Shown here in pieces: positions 1 through 6,560 of a stretch of 41,626 bases of DNA (position 1 is its first letter; every line of letters starts with the position of its first letter). Location: contig CAAGIL010000033.1 in the NCBI GenBank assembly GCA_900769905.1, positions 1-41,626 on the forward strand. Reading direction: 5' to 3'. The position numbers were made by a program, and so were the translations under genes. The stretch comes from Rikenellaceae bacterium. Lineage in GTDB: Bacteria > Bacteroidota > Bacteroidia > Bacteroidales > UBA932. The notes below the pieces were generated by a model, which saw only the letters and a list, made by a program, of their open reading frames with translations, made no database searches and was not told where the DNA came from.

Positions 1-335
1 AACATAAGAATGGTTTCCTTCAACTGAGCCAAATCAGCTTCATTCAGCCCGCTCTTAAATATGGAAAAGTCGGGTTCAGAATACCTGTAATAAAAGCCTT
101 GTCCGTCATCAACAGTCTCTATTTCAACCCCATATTCTCCTGCACGATCTCTCATATAACTGATGTCAGAGCGAAGAGTTCGTATTTTAATGCCAGAATG
201 TTGTGATCCGTACAATTCCCGTAGTGCCTCATTACATCTTACCATAAGATCGTTAAAATAGAACTTACGGTGAAAATTACTGAAACAATCGTCCAGTACT
301 TTATATCGAATCTGTGCGTGTTTGTTACTGGCCAT
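1..335 (-). CDS. WYL-domain type transcriptional regulator, N-terminal part (runs off the left edge)
   Basis: About 111 codons are present, beginning at the ATG complementary to 333-335 (MASNKHAQIRYKVLDDCF). The start agrees with a -7 box 23 bases upstream. The N-terminal region, with a recognisable stretch around IKIRTLRSDISYMR, resembles the winged-helix DNA-binding part of Bacteroidota WYL regulators, and a segment around GVEIETVDDGQGFYYRY follows as in that family. The C-terminal WYL ligand-sensing domain would lie outside the window, so the family call rests on the N-terminus only. Such proteins are DNA-binding regulators, and many respond to nucleotide-like ligands. Base composition is lower in GC than in the downstream metabolic genes, which is consistent with an accessory gene. 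The target is unknown; inverted repeats over its own promoter suggest autoregulation (inference). Confidence 0.6.
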   Translation of the reverse strand, partial: MASNKHAQIRYKVLDDCFSNFHRKFYFNDLMVRCNEALRELYGSQHSGIKIRTLRSDISYMRDRAGEYGVEIETVDDGQGFYYRYSEPDFSIFKSGLNEADLAQLKETILM

Positions 336-358
336 TAACGTTATCTACTACATACTAA

Positions 359-392
359 CAAATGTAATGATTTTTTGCGAGAAGGAAATCAT
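359..392 (-). promoter_or_regulatory. Promoter and candidate operator of the WYL regulator
   Basis: The minus strand carries a TACATTTG -7 box (359-366). Directly upstream is an inverted repeat, ATGATTT (367-373) and AAATCAT (386-392) with a 12-base gap, filling the -7 to -33 spacer. A second inverted repeat, AATACT/AGTATT, lies at 401-419. The placement is that expected of a repressor site, but the regulator that binds is an inference. Confidence 0.5.
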
Positions 393-440
393 TTTCGATA
401 AATACTCTGTCAAAGTATTATATTGAACCCCAGTATATAC

Positions 441-473
441 CACAAAAAGCAGGCTTCGAGCCTGCTTTTTGTG
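441..473 (-). terminator. Intrinsic terminator of tRNA-Ala
   Basis: A perfect 15-base inverted repeat (441-455 and 459-473) with a 3-base loop has an A-run on one side and a T-run on the other. It lies directly 3' of the tRNA on the minus strand. Its 5' arm starts inside the last two bases of the tRNA, so the terminator stem can compete with the acceptor stem until the precursor is processed. Confidence 0.8.
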
Positions 474-544
474 GAGCATAGGGGGATCGAACCCCTGACC
501 TTCAGATTGCGAACCTGACGCTCTACCAACTGAGCTAATACCCC
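472..544 (-). tRNA. tRNA-Ala, anticodon CGC
   Basis: The 73-base cloverleaf folds fully on the minus strand. It has a 7-bp acceptor stem, a D arm with GG at 18-19, a 5-bp anticodon stem with loop TTCGCAA (anticodon CGC), and a T arm with a 5-bp stem and TTCGATC loop. The acceptor contains the G3-U70 wobble pair, the classic identity element for alanyl-tRNA synthetase, which confirms the anticodon reading. The discriminator base is A73. CCA is not encoded, so it must be added after transcription. The gene lies 45 bases downstream of pfkA on the same strand and may be read from it; no separate promoter is evident in that gap. CGC supplements the usual UGC alanine tRNA and fits a GC-rich codon bias. 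Confidence 0.93.
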
Positions 545-589
545 GTGCCTTGCGCGGGCCCTGACGGGTCCGTGCAGTTTTGTATGCGA

Positions 590-1561
590 CTATGTGGAAA
601 GTATGGACAGGACATTGATGAGTTCCTTGTCTATAGGCTTGTCCATCTTGATGGCCCTGGAAATAGGCACATAGACTATCTGATCGTTCTTGATGCCGAC
701 CATAATGTTGCGCTGGCCTTCCATAAGTGCCTCGATGCTGGCTACTCCGAGACGGCTGGCAAGTATGCGGTCCATAGCCGTAGGGGTGCCTCCGCGCTGC
801 AGGTGGCCAAGTATGGACACCCTCACGTCGTACTGAGGATACTCCTTGCGCACGCGCTCGGCATAGTGCATTGCGCCTCCGTCCTTCTCGGACACGAGCA
901 CGATACTGCTGTTCTTGCTCTTGCGTATTCCGCGCCCGATGAAGGTTGCAAGCTGGTCTATGTCAGTCTTGTCCTCAGGAATGATTGCCGCCTCTGCACC
1001 CGCCGCGATAGCGCTGTTCTGGGTGAGGAAGCCCGCGTCCCTGCCCATCACCTCCACGAAGAAGATGCGGTCGTGGCTCGTTGCAGTGTCCCTGATCTTG
1101 TCGACACATTCCATAATGGTGTTCAGCGCCGTATCGTAGCCAATGGTCGAGTCGGTGCCGTAGAGGTCGTTGTCAATCGTGCCCGGAAGGCCGATTACTG
1201 TCACATCGTGCTCACTTGCAAGCAACTGGGCGCCTGCAAGCGAACCGTTGCCTCCGATGACGATGAGCGCGTCTATGCCGAACTTCTTGATATTGGCATA
1301 AGCCTTTTCCCTGCCTTCCGGCGTGCGGAATTCCTGGCTCCTCGCGGTCTTGAGTATGGTGCCGCCGCGCTGCACCGTGTTGCTCACGCTTTCTGTCGTA
1401 AGCTCCTTTATATCACCGGCGATGAGACCTTCCCATCCCCTGTAGATGCCGTAAACCTTCCAGCCCTGGTAAATCGCTGCCCTGGTGACCGCCCTGATGC
1501 AGGCGTTCATTCCCGGTGCGTCTCCGCCGGAGGTCAGCACTCCTATACTGTTAATCTTCAT
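590..1561 (-). CDS. pfkA: 6-phosphofructokinase
   Basis: This 323-residue protein has the normal PfkA length. It phosphorylates fructose 6-phosphate to fructose 1,6-bisphosphate, the committing step of glycolysis, in the cytoplasm. Visible family motifs are the N-terminal SGGDAPGMN (11-19), PGTIDND with the catalytic aspartate D130, the MGRDAG segment and the HLQRGG segment near the C-terminus. The nucleotide motif reads GGNGS (103-107). The glycine that marks ATP- rather than pyrophosphate-dependent enzymes is present, but the preceding Asp, which helps hold Mg-ATP in E. coli PfkA, is Asn here. The ATG lies only 7 bases downstream of a TAAATTTG box, so the mRNA may be leaderless. ybaK lies 67 bases upstream and the tRNA follows 45 bases downstream. 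Confidence 0.95.
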   Translation of the reverse strand: MKINSIGVLTSGGDAPGMNACIRAVTRAAIYQGWKVYGIYRGWEGLIAGDIKELTTESVSNTVQRGGTILKTARSQEFRTPEGREKAYANIKKFGIDALIVIGGNGSLAGAQLLASEHDVTVIGLPGTIDNDLYGTDSTIGYDTALNTIMECVDKIRDTATSHDRIFFVEVMGRDAGFLTQNSAIAAGAEAAIIPEDKTDIDQLATFIGRGIRKSKNSSIVLVSEKDGGAMHYAERVRKEYPQYDVRVSILGHLQRGGTPTAMDRILASRLGVASIEALMEGQRNIMVGIKNDQIVYVPISRAIKMDKPIDKELINVLSILST

Positions 1562-1568
1562 AATGCTG

Positions 1569-1576
1569 CAAATTTA
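1569..1576 (-). promoter_or_regulatory. pfkA -7 promoter box (TAAATTTG)
   Basis: A perfect Bacteroidota TAnnTTTG box on the minus strand ends 7 bases before the pfkA ATG. Transcription would start at or within a few bases of the ATG. The -33 region is weak (TTAT, 20 bases upstream). Confidence 0.55.
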
Positions 1577-1628
1577 GGAAATCTTTCAATAAGCATATAA
1601 CTTTTTTTCGCTTTTTTGAAGCCTCCCC

Positions 1629-2096
1629 CTACAGCGGATATATCCCCGCGGAAGTGTACGCAATCAAATCCTGGGGGTCAAGTTTGAACTGCAGTCCCCT
1701 TTGGCCTGCGCTGATATAGATATAGTCGTAGAGCAGGGCGGATTCGTGGATGAATGTAGGATACGCCTTCTTCATTCCTATGGGGCTGCATCCTCCGCGT
1801 ATGTAGCCAGTGAGACCGAGGAGTTCACGCACGTGGACCATCTCGCAGGACTTGTTGCCTGAAATCTTCGCAGCCAGTTTCAAATCCACTTCGAAGTTCC
1901 CGGGGATTACGCAGACAAAGATCCCGTTTCTGTCCCCTCGCAGCACCAGAGTCTTGAAAACCCGGTCAATATCCTCCCCCAGTTCGGCCGCAACGCTCTG
2001 AGCACTCAGGTCATCTTCCGAGTACTCGTAGGGAATAAGTTCGAATTTTATGCCTGCCGCTTCCAACAATCTGGCCGCATTTGTCTTTTCTGCCAT
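1629..2096 (-). CDS. ybaK: YbaK/EbsC-type Cys-tRNA(Pro) deacylase
   Basis: This 155-residue single-domain protein has the usual length for the YbaK/EbsC subfamily. The family hydrolyses Cys mischarged onto tRNA-Pro, a trans-editing activity that protects translation. Seen here are the VFKTLV motif (around 47-52) carrying the essential lysine, the central PGNFEVDLKLAA stretch, and the glycine-rich GYIRGGCSPIGMKK loop characteristic of YbaK. It is likely cytoplasmic and acts with prolyl-tRNA synthetase. It sits upstream of pfkA with a 67-base gap that contains pfkA's own promoter, so co-transcription would be partial. Substrate specificity inside the wider YbaK/ProX family is assigned by similarity only. 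Confidence 0.9.
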   Translation of the reverse strand: MAEKTNAARLLEAAGIKFELIPYEYSEDDLSAQSVAAELGEDIDRVFKTLVLRGDRNGIFVCVIPGNFEVDLKLAAKISGNKSCEMVHVRELLGLTGYIRGGCSPIGMKKAYPTFIHESALLYDYIYISAGQRGLQFKLDPQDLIAYTSAGIYPL

Positions 2097-2195
2097 AATT
2101 TACTCGTTACTCCGTGTTTTTTCAGTTAATGGCACGGTAATTGTTATTATTTTCCGTGAATAGATTTTTCATAGGTTAAATTGGTTAGAATCACG

Positions 2196-2232
2196 GCAAG
2201 GACTTCGATGGGAATCGCGGTCCTTGCTTCTT
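2196..2232 (+). terminator. Terminator-like hairpin in the ybaK/CDF intergenic region
   Basis: GCAAGGAC (2196-2203) pairs with GTCCTTGC (2220-2227). An inner CGAT/ATCG stem follows, and a TTCTTTT tail lies 3' on the plus strand. No plus-strand gene lies upstream inside the gap, so it either ends a small RNA (a TAGATTTT near-match to the -7 box is at 2161-2168) or is a leader element of the CDF gene. Confidence 0.35.
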
Positions 2233-2283
2233 TTATGCCGCAAATATAATACAATTTGCAAACCGCTTGCAAGGAAGTATGCC

Positions 2284-2291
2284 TAGATTTG
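2284..2291 (+). promoter_or_regulatory. -7 promoter box of the CDF transporter gene (TAGATTTG)
   Basis: A perfect TAnnTTTG box lies 26 bases before the ATG. The -33 element is not clear. The mRNA leader would be about 20 bases and A-rich just before the start codon, as is common in this phylum. Confidence 0.5.
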
Positions 2292-2317
2292 CATCAGCAA
2301 ACTAAAAAAAAACAAAT

Positions 2318-2938
2318 ATGGCACACTCACACGAACATTCCCACGCCGGCACCGGCGCATCCATAAAGACCATATACTTCTGCCTGGCCATCAACCTCAT
2401 CTTCGTTGCGGCAGAAGCCTTTATGGGATTCAGAAGCAACTCCACAGGTCTGCTCTCGGATGCAGGCCACAATCTCAGCGATGCCCTGGGACTCCTGCTC
2501 TCGCTCATCGCCCTCTACATAGAAAAATCCGGCAGGAAGAATGCCCTCAGGACCTCGCACACGGTCACCCTGGTGAACGGCCTGCTGCTTCTTGTCGCCG
2601 TAGCAATTATCCTTGTGGAAAGCATAGAGAAAATAATCCGGCCTGTGAGCGTGGACGGAAGCACGGTAATCTGGACAGCGGCCGCAGCAATACTCGTGAA
2701 CGGCCTTACCGCCTGGCTGCTTATGAGGGGTAGCAGCAATGTAAACATCAAGGCCGCCTACCTGCACGCAGCCACCGACACCCTGGTCTCCGTGGGCGTG
2801 GTAATCTCCGGAATCATCATCCGTTTCACCGGCCTGAACATCATCGACCCGCTCATCAGCCTTGTCATCACCGCAATAATAGCAGTCCCTACGCTCAAAC
2901 TCATCTTCAATGCAATAAGTCTTATACGCAGGGACTGA
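2318..2938 (+). CDS. Cation diffusion facilitator, zinc-type, without C-terminal domain
   Basis: This 206-residue inner-membrane protein of the CDF/ZitB-CzcD family probably exports Zn(II) (possibly Cd or Co) in exchange for protons. The N-terminus is His-rich (MAHSHEHSHA). About six transmembrane helices follow. TM2 carries HNLSD (H51, D55) and TM5 HAATD (H150, D154), the HxxxD pair of zinc-selective members. The usual cytoplasmic ferredoxin-like C-terminal domain of about 80-100 residues is missing; the stop comes directly after the last helix, and no extension is seen in the frame beyond it. Family members are normally about 300 residues. Because the helices and metal site are intact, this looks like a genuine CTD-less CDF rather than a decayed gene. 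Confidence 0.88.
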   Translation: MAHSHEHSHAGTGASIKTIYFCLAINLIFVAAEAFMGFRSNSTGLLSDAGHNLSDALGLLLSLIALYIEKSGRKNALRTSHTVTLVNGLLLLVAVAIILVESIEKIIRPVSVDGSTVIWTAAAAILVNGLTAWLLMRGSSNVNIKAAYLHAATDTLVSVGVVISGIIIRFTGLNIIDPLISLVITAIIAVPTLKLIFNAISLIRRD

Positions 2939-3002
2939 TATAATTGTATATCAATTAGTAAAACTAATTTGTTTACGCATATAACAAATATGTTATATGC
3001 GT
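2937..3002. repeat. Three abutting inverted repeats between the CDF gene and rnpB
   Basis: Three perfect inverted repeats follow one another. GATATA/TATATC spans 2937-2952 and starts inside the CDF stop codon. AATTAGT/ACTAATT spans 2953-2969. ACGCATATAACA/TGTTATATGCGT (12-bp arms, 4-base loop) spans 2975-3002. Together they fill the space up to the rnpB promoter. They may form stem-loops that stabilise or end the CDF mRNA. None is followed by a clear T-run, so a classical terminator is not certain. Confidence 0.75.
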
Positions 3003-3017
3003 ATTTCCAACTCTTTG

Positions 3018-3049
3018 CTTGCGAAACTTGGGTTGTATTATTATATTTG
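3018..3049 (+). promoter_or_regulatory. rnpB promoter
   Basis: A TATATTTG -7 box (3042-3049) is preceded by CTTG at 3018-3021 with a 20-base spacer, the Bacteroidota arrangement. It predicts a start near 3055-3060, matching the 5' edge of the RNase P RNA P1 stem. Confidence 0.6.
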
Positions 3050-3060
3050 CGTGCTATTTC

Positions 3061-3376
3061 AAAGAAAGGTGGAGTGATCTGTCGCTCGCTCTGCGAGAGG
3101 AAAGTCCGGACAGGACAGGGCATCCCGCTGCGGAAAGCGCAGGTGGAGGTAACTTTACGCCGGCCGTAACAGAAAATTACCGCCCGCAAGGGTAAGGGTG
3201 AAAACGCGAGGCAAGAGCTCACGATGTGCGGCAGCGATGTCGCGCAGCTACGGCACCGGGACCTGCAAAACCAAATATACTGGCTGATCGGGGCTGCCCG
3301 CTCCGCGCCAGGGGGTAGGTTGCGTAGATAAATGACAGAATAAAACAGAAACCGGCTTACTGCTCCGCCTTTCTTT
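3061..3376 (+). ncRNA. rnpB: RNase P RNA, bacterial type A
   Basis: This is the catalytic RNA of RNase P, which matures tRNA 5' ends with protein RnpA. The conserved 5' core GAGGAAAGTCCGGAC is present at about 3097-3111, and the 3' core ACAGAA ... ACCGGCTTA at about 3334-3359. These form the P4 region typical of bacterial RNase P. The ends pair in a long P1 helix: 3061-3074 with 3363-3376, 14 bp with one G-U pair. A T-run follows through 3380. The 3' strand of P1 and the T-run lie inside the last codons of the convergent glsB gene. Ends are estimated from P1 and the promoter; the internal helices were not drawn in full. Confidence 0.93.
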
Positions 3377-4412
3377 TTTTGATATTCGCCAGGGCCTCGT
3401 CCCTGAGCCTGTCCTTGCGGAAGCTCAATTTCTCGGCAAGTTCGTCCTTCACCTGAGGGAAACGGGCCTTCATCTTTGCCAGCATATGCCTCAGATACGG
3501 CTCTTTATGACGGTCGCGCTTGTCGGCATACATCTCATTGAAACATACGAGTATACCTGTCTCCTCCACGTCAGAAAACTCGTCGTTCACTGCGGTTCCG
3601 AACATCTTCATCGTAGGGGAACTGTTCATATAGGTGTTGATGAGCGGAGGTATGGAGGTGCCCAGACGGCGTACGGCTTCCTTGAGGTTGCGGTAATCCG
3701 CCTTGAACTCCTCGTCCCTGAGTATAAGGTCCAGCAGGCGTCCGTCAGCATAAGGCATCTCCGGCTTGTAAGGGCGCACAAGTTCTTCCTCGTCCCTGAA
3801 ATGCTTCCAGAGGAAGTGGAGTATGAGGTCGCGGCAGCTCTTGTCGTAGCTCGGGTACATAGTCATCTTTCCGAAGAAATAAACTATGTTCGGATGCTGC
3901 ATCATCACGGCTCCGATGCCGTCCCAGAGGTTGTCGAGCGCAAAAATTGCCTTTGCGCCGGCCTTGGAACTCTGGTAGGCCGGGGTCACGAAGGATCTTC
4001 CCAGCTCTATCACGTGCGGGAGATAGTCCTTGACGAAGGTCTCCGAGAAATGGAACATATGTGAGGTGGCCAGGTGAGGCTGTCCGTCGGGCTTGATCTT
4101 CACGTCAGGGCCCAGGATATAGCGGTAGCCGCCTATTATGGCCTCTGCCTCCGGGTCCCAGATGACAATCTGCTTGTACGGTTTCTCCATCGTGTCGAAC
4201 TCATCCAGGTCCATTGACAGGCCGGAACTTCCTCCGGCTTCCCTGAAGGAAATTTCACGCAGTCTTCCGACCTCTCTGAGCACGTTGGGCGCATCGAAGG
4301 CATCGATTACATAAATCTCGTTGCCGGCCTTGTTGGTGTTGCAAAGTTTCTTGTCGGGAGTCAGTTCCGTCTTGAGCAGACTCACGCTTACCGGATCGAT
4401 GATCTTTTCCAT
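3357..4412 (-). CDS. glsB: Glycine N-acyltransferase of glycine-lipid synthesis (GNAT/hemolysin family)
   Basis: This 351-residue protein belongs to the GNAT-fold acyl-ACP-dependent N-acyltransferase family, related to OlsB and the old 'putative hemolysin' group. In Bacteroides the homologue GlsB makes N-acyl-glycine, the first step of glycine (and downstream serinolipid) lipid synthesis. The family core is seen around 44-165, with FDAPNVLREVGRLREISFRE, the YKQIVIWDPE strand, IIGGYRYILG and VIELGRSFV. The gene directly follows glsA with a 3-base gap, which strongly supports the pair assignment. Its final lysine-rich codons are overlapped on the other strand by the P1 stem and T-run of rnpB. 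Enzymatic specificity (glycine rather than ornithine) is inferred from the lineage. Confidence 0.82.
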   Translation of the reverse strand: MEKIIDPVSVSLLKTELTPDKKLCNTNKAGNEIYVIDAFDAPNVLREVGRLREISFREAGGSSGLSMDLDEFDTMEKPYKQIVIWDPEAEAIIGGYRYILGPDVKIKPDGQPHLATSHMFHFSETFVKDYLPHVIELGRSFVTPAYQSSKAGAKAIFALDNLWDGIGAVMMQHPNIVYFFGKMTMYPSYDKSCRDLILHFLWKHFRDEEELVRPYKPEMPYADGRLLDLILRDEEFKADYRNLKEAVRRLGTSIPPLINTYMNSSPTMKMFGTAVNDEFSDVEETGILVCFNEMYADKRDRHKEPYLRHMLAKMKARFPQVKDELAEKLSFRKDRLRDEALANIKKRKAEQ

Positions 4413-4415
4413 ATC

Positions 4416-5225
4416 TCAAAGTTCATAAACTTGTTTTCTGACTTCAGCGGCCCACTCGAGCGGGGTTATGGACGAATCGAAAGTCTCTACGGGGACAGGC
4501 TTTCCGAAAATGATTGTGAAATGGGAATTCCTGGCCTTGAACATCTCGTCCGGGAGCATAAACATTGCAATGTTCAGCTTGAGTTTCAATTTCTTGCAGA
4601 GATTGGCAACCCTATAGAAGCGTTTGGAGTTCTGCCCGATGAAATGCACCGGAACTATGGCCCTGCGGCTCTCCACGCTCTTGTTGATGAAGGTTTTGGT
4701 CCAGGGAAGGTCCTGGACCTTGCCGTCAATCTTTCTGGAGCACAGTCCGGCTGGGAAAATCAACATCTGTTCCCCGGACTTGAAGGCCTCATCGATGAGT
4801 CGTGGAAGGTTCCTGACCTGACCGCCCATCTTGTTGATGGGCACGCAAAGCGGAGCCAGAGGTTTGATGAACATCAGGAAGTCGTTCACCAGCATACGCA
4901 CGCTGCCGAATTTCCGGCCTATTACGGACGCAAGCGCGACTCCGTCCACTCCCCCGAGAGGGTGGTTGGAGGCAAAGGTGTAGAGAGTGCCGTCTGCAGG
5001 GACGTTTTCCAGTCCCTTCACGTCCAGATTGACGTTCAAATCCCGGATAACGCCTTCACAGAACTCTATTCCGTCACCGTTTTTCCCGATGATGGAGTTC
5101 ATGAAATCCTGATGGATAAATTTTTTGAGGAAGCGCACCACAAATCCGGGGATTTTCTTCCCCTTGAACTTGGTGGCAACGACCTCATCAAGGTCAATCA
5201 AACGGCTTTTGTCAACTTCCGTCAT
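4416..5225 (-). CDS. glsA: O-acyltransferase of glycine-lipid synthesis (PlsC-like)
   Basis: This 269-residue membrane-associated acyltransferase of the lysophospholipid acyltransferase superfamily adds the second, ester-linked fatty acid to N-acyl-glycine. The catalytic motif reads NHPLGGVD (87-94). The His-Asp spacing is five residues rather than the textbook four. The second family motif, FPAG, is at 157-160, and a conserved PWTKTF follows. The gene is upstream of glsB with 3 bases between them and has its own -7 box inside the intergenic space after rimO. Other Bacteroidota carry the two activities as one fused protein (OlsF type); here they are separate. Homology to phosphatidate-synthesis PlsC is the alternative, but the glsB neighbour argues against it. 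Confidence 0.82.
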   Translation of the reverse strand: MTEVDKSRLIDLDEVVATKFKGKKIPGFVVRFLKKFIHQDFMNSIIGKNGDGIEFCEGVIRDLNVNLDVKGLENVPADGTLYTFASNHPLGGVDGVALASVIGRKFGSVRMLVNDFLMFIKPLAPLCVPINKMGGQVRNLPRLIDEAFKSGEQMLIFPAGLCSRKIDGKVQDLPWTKTFINKSVESRRAIVPVHFIGQNSKRFYRVANLCKKLKLKLNIAMFMLPDEMFKARNSHFTIIFGKPVPVETFDSSITPLEWAAEVRKQVYEL

Positions 5226-5248
5226 ATGGCTAGGGTTTAGTACGTGTG

Positions 5249-5256
5249 CAAATATA
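5249..5256 (-). promoter_or_regulatory. glsA -7 promoter box (TATATTTG)
   Basis: A perfect TAnnTTTG box on the minus strand lies 23 bases before the glsA ATG, between rimO and glsA. It allows the glycine-lipid genes to be transcribed independently of the upstream housekeeping run. The -33 element is weak. Confidence 0.5.
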
Positions 5257-5264
5257 GCAAAAAA

Positions 5265-6560
5265 TCACAAACCAAGCTCTCCGATGAGGTCATATTCGTC
5301 AGCTGCAGTGATTTTTACATTTGCAAAGTCTCCCGGCTTCAGTTTTCCGGAAGGATCCTTCACGAGTATTTCCCCGTCCACATCCGGGCTCTCGAACTCG
5401 CTGCGGCACACCAGAGTGCCGTCCACGATGGAATCCACGAGCACCCTCTCCACGCTTCCCACGCGGGAGTTGTTGAACTCCAGGGAAATCTCCTTCTGAA
5501 GGCTCATAAGGGCATCCAGCCGGGCCTGCTTCACCTCTTCAGGCACATCGTCCCTGAAGTTCTCGGCTCCGAAAGTACCCTCCTCCTCGGAATAGGTGAA
5601 GGCTCCGAGCCTCTCGAAACGGGCCTCGCGCACAAAGTCCAGCAGCTCTTCAAAATCCTTCTCCGTCTCCCCGGGATGACCCACTATCATAGTGGTTCTC
5701 AGGGCAATACCCGGCACGCGCCTGCGCATCTTCGCAATCAGTTCGCGGGTCTGGAGGGAGTTCACGTGGCGGTGCATGCGCGAAAGCACGTTGTCGGAAA
5801 TATGCTGTAGCGGGATGTCCATATAGCGGCAGACCTTGGGGTTGGAAGCCATTATGTCGATGACATCCTCAGGGAAATCCGCCGGATAGGAATAGTGTAT
5901 CCTTATGCGCTCGATTCCTTCCACGGCCGAAAGTGCCTGGAGCAGCTCACCCAGGATGCGCTTGCCGCAGAGGTCCAGGCCGTAGTAGGTGGTGTCCTGG
6001 GCTATGAGTATGAGCTCACGCACGCCCATTGCAGCGAGCGAGGACGCTTCCGCAACCAGGGTCTCCACAGGCACGGAACGGTGGGCACCGCGTATGAACG
6101 GGATGGCGCAATACGAGCAGCGCCTGTCGCAGCCCTCGGAGATTTTCAGGAATGCGTACGGAGACTGGACGGAAAGGCGGCGATGCGCGGAGCCGCAGGA
6201 CTTCACGCCGAGGTGGCGGAGCACATCCCCCAGATCCCTGGCACCGTACCAGGCATCAACCTCGGGAATCTCCTCGCGCAACTCCTTGGAATAGCGCTGG
6301 GAAAGGCAGCCGAACACGACGAGTTCCCCCACCTCCCCGGCCTTCTTCTTCTCCACCGCCTCCAGAATCGCCTGAATGGACTCCTCCTTGGCATCTCCTA
6401 TGAAGCCGCAGGTATTCAGCAGCAGGCAGTCCACAGGAGAGTCGTCCTCCACCAGCACAAAATCATCTGCCGGCAGCATTGCCAGCAGATGTTCAGTATC
6501 CACGGTATTCTTGGAACAACCCAGGGTTACCGCCTTAATTCTCTTCGGCCGGCTGTTCAT
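5265..6560 (-). CDS. rimO: Ribosomal protein S12 methylthiotransferase
   Basis: This 431-residue radical SAM enzyme adds a methylthio group to an aspartate of ribosomal protein S12. The three domains appear in order. The N-terminal MTTase domain has cysteines in TLGCSKN, LNTCGF and VFGCLSQR. The radical SAM core holds CDRRCSYC (CxxxCxxC). The C-terminal TRAM domain covers about the last 65 residues. CSYCAIPFIRG and HYSYP support RimO rather than MiaB. The start overlaps the end of the DUF5606 gene by 26 bases; no better start is seen, since the first cysteine motif follows only 14 residues in. It is the last gene of the nusB run before glsA. Confidence 0.95.
   Translation of the reverse strand: MNSRPKRIKAVTLGCSKNTVDTEHLLAMLPADDFVLVEDDSPVDCLLLNTCGFIGDAKEESIQAILEAVEKKKAGEVGELVVFGCLSQRYSKELREEIPEVDAWYGARDLGDVLRHLGVKSCGSAHRRLSVQSPYAFLKISEGCDRRCSYCAIPFIRGAHRSVPVETLVAEASSLAAMGVRELILIAQDTTYYGLDLCGKRILGELLQALSAVEGIERIRIHYSYPADFPEDVIDIMASNPKVCRYMDIPLQHISDNVLSRMHRHVNSLQTRELIAKMRRRVPGIALRTTMIVGHPGETEKDFEELLDFVREARFERLGAFTYSEEEGTFGAENFRDDVPEEVKQARLDALMSLQKEISLEFNNSRVGSVERVLVDSIVDGTLVCRSEFESPDVDGEILVKDPSGKLKPGDFANVKITAADEYDLIGELGL

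Noticed and set aside
3017..3028. GCTTGCGAAACT shared by the rnpB promoter and the 34088-34144 inverted repeat
   Set aside because: A 12-base match is expected by chance between some pairs of sites in a window of this size; no flanking similarity.
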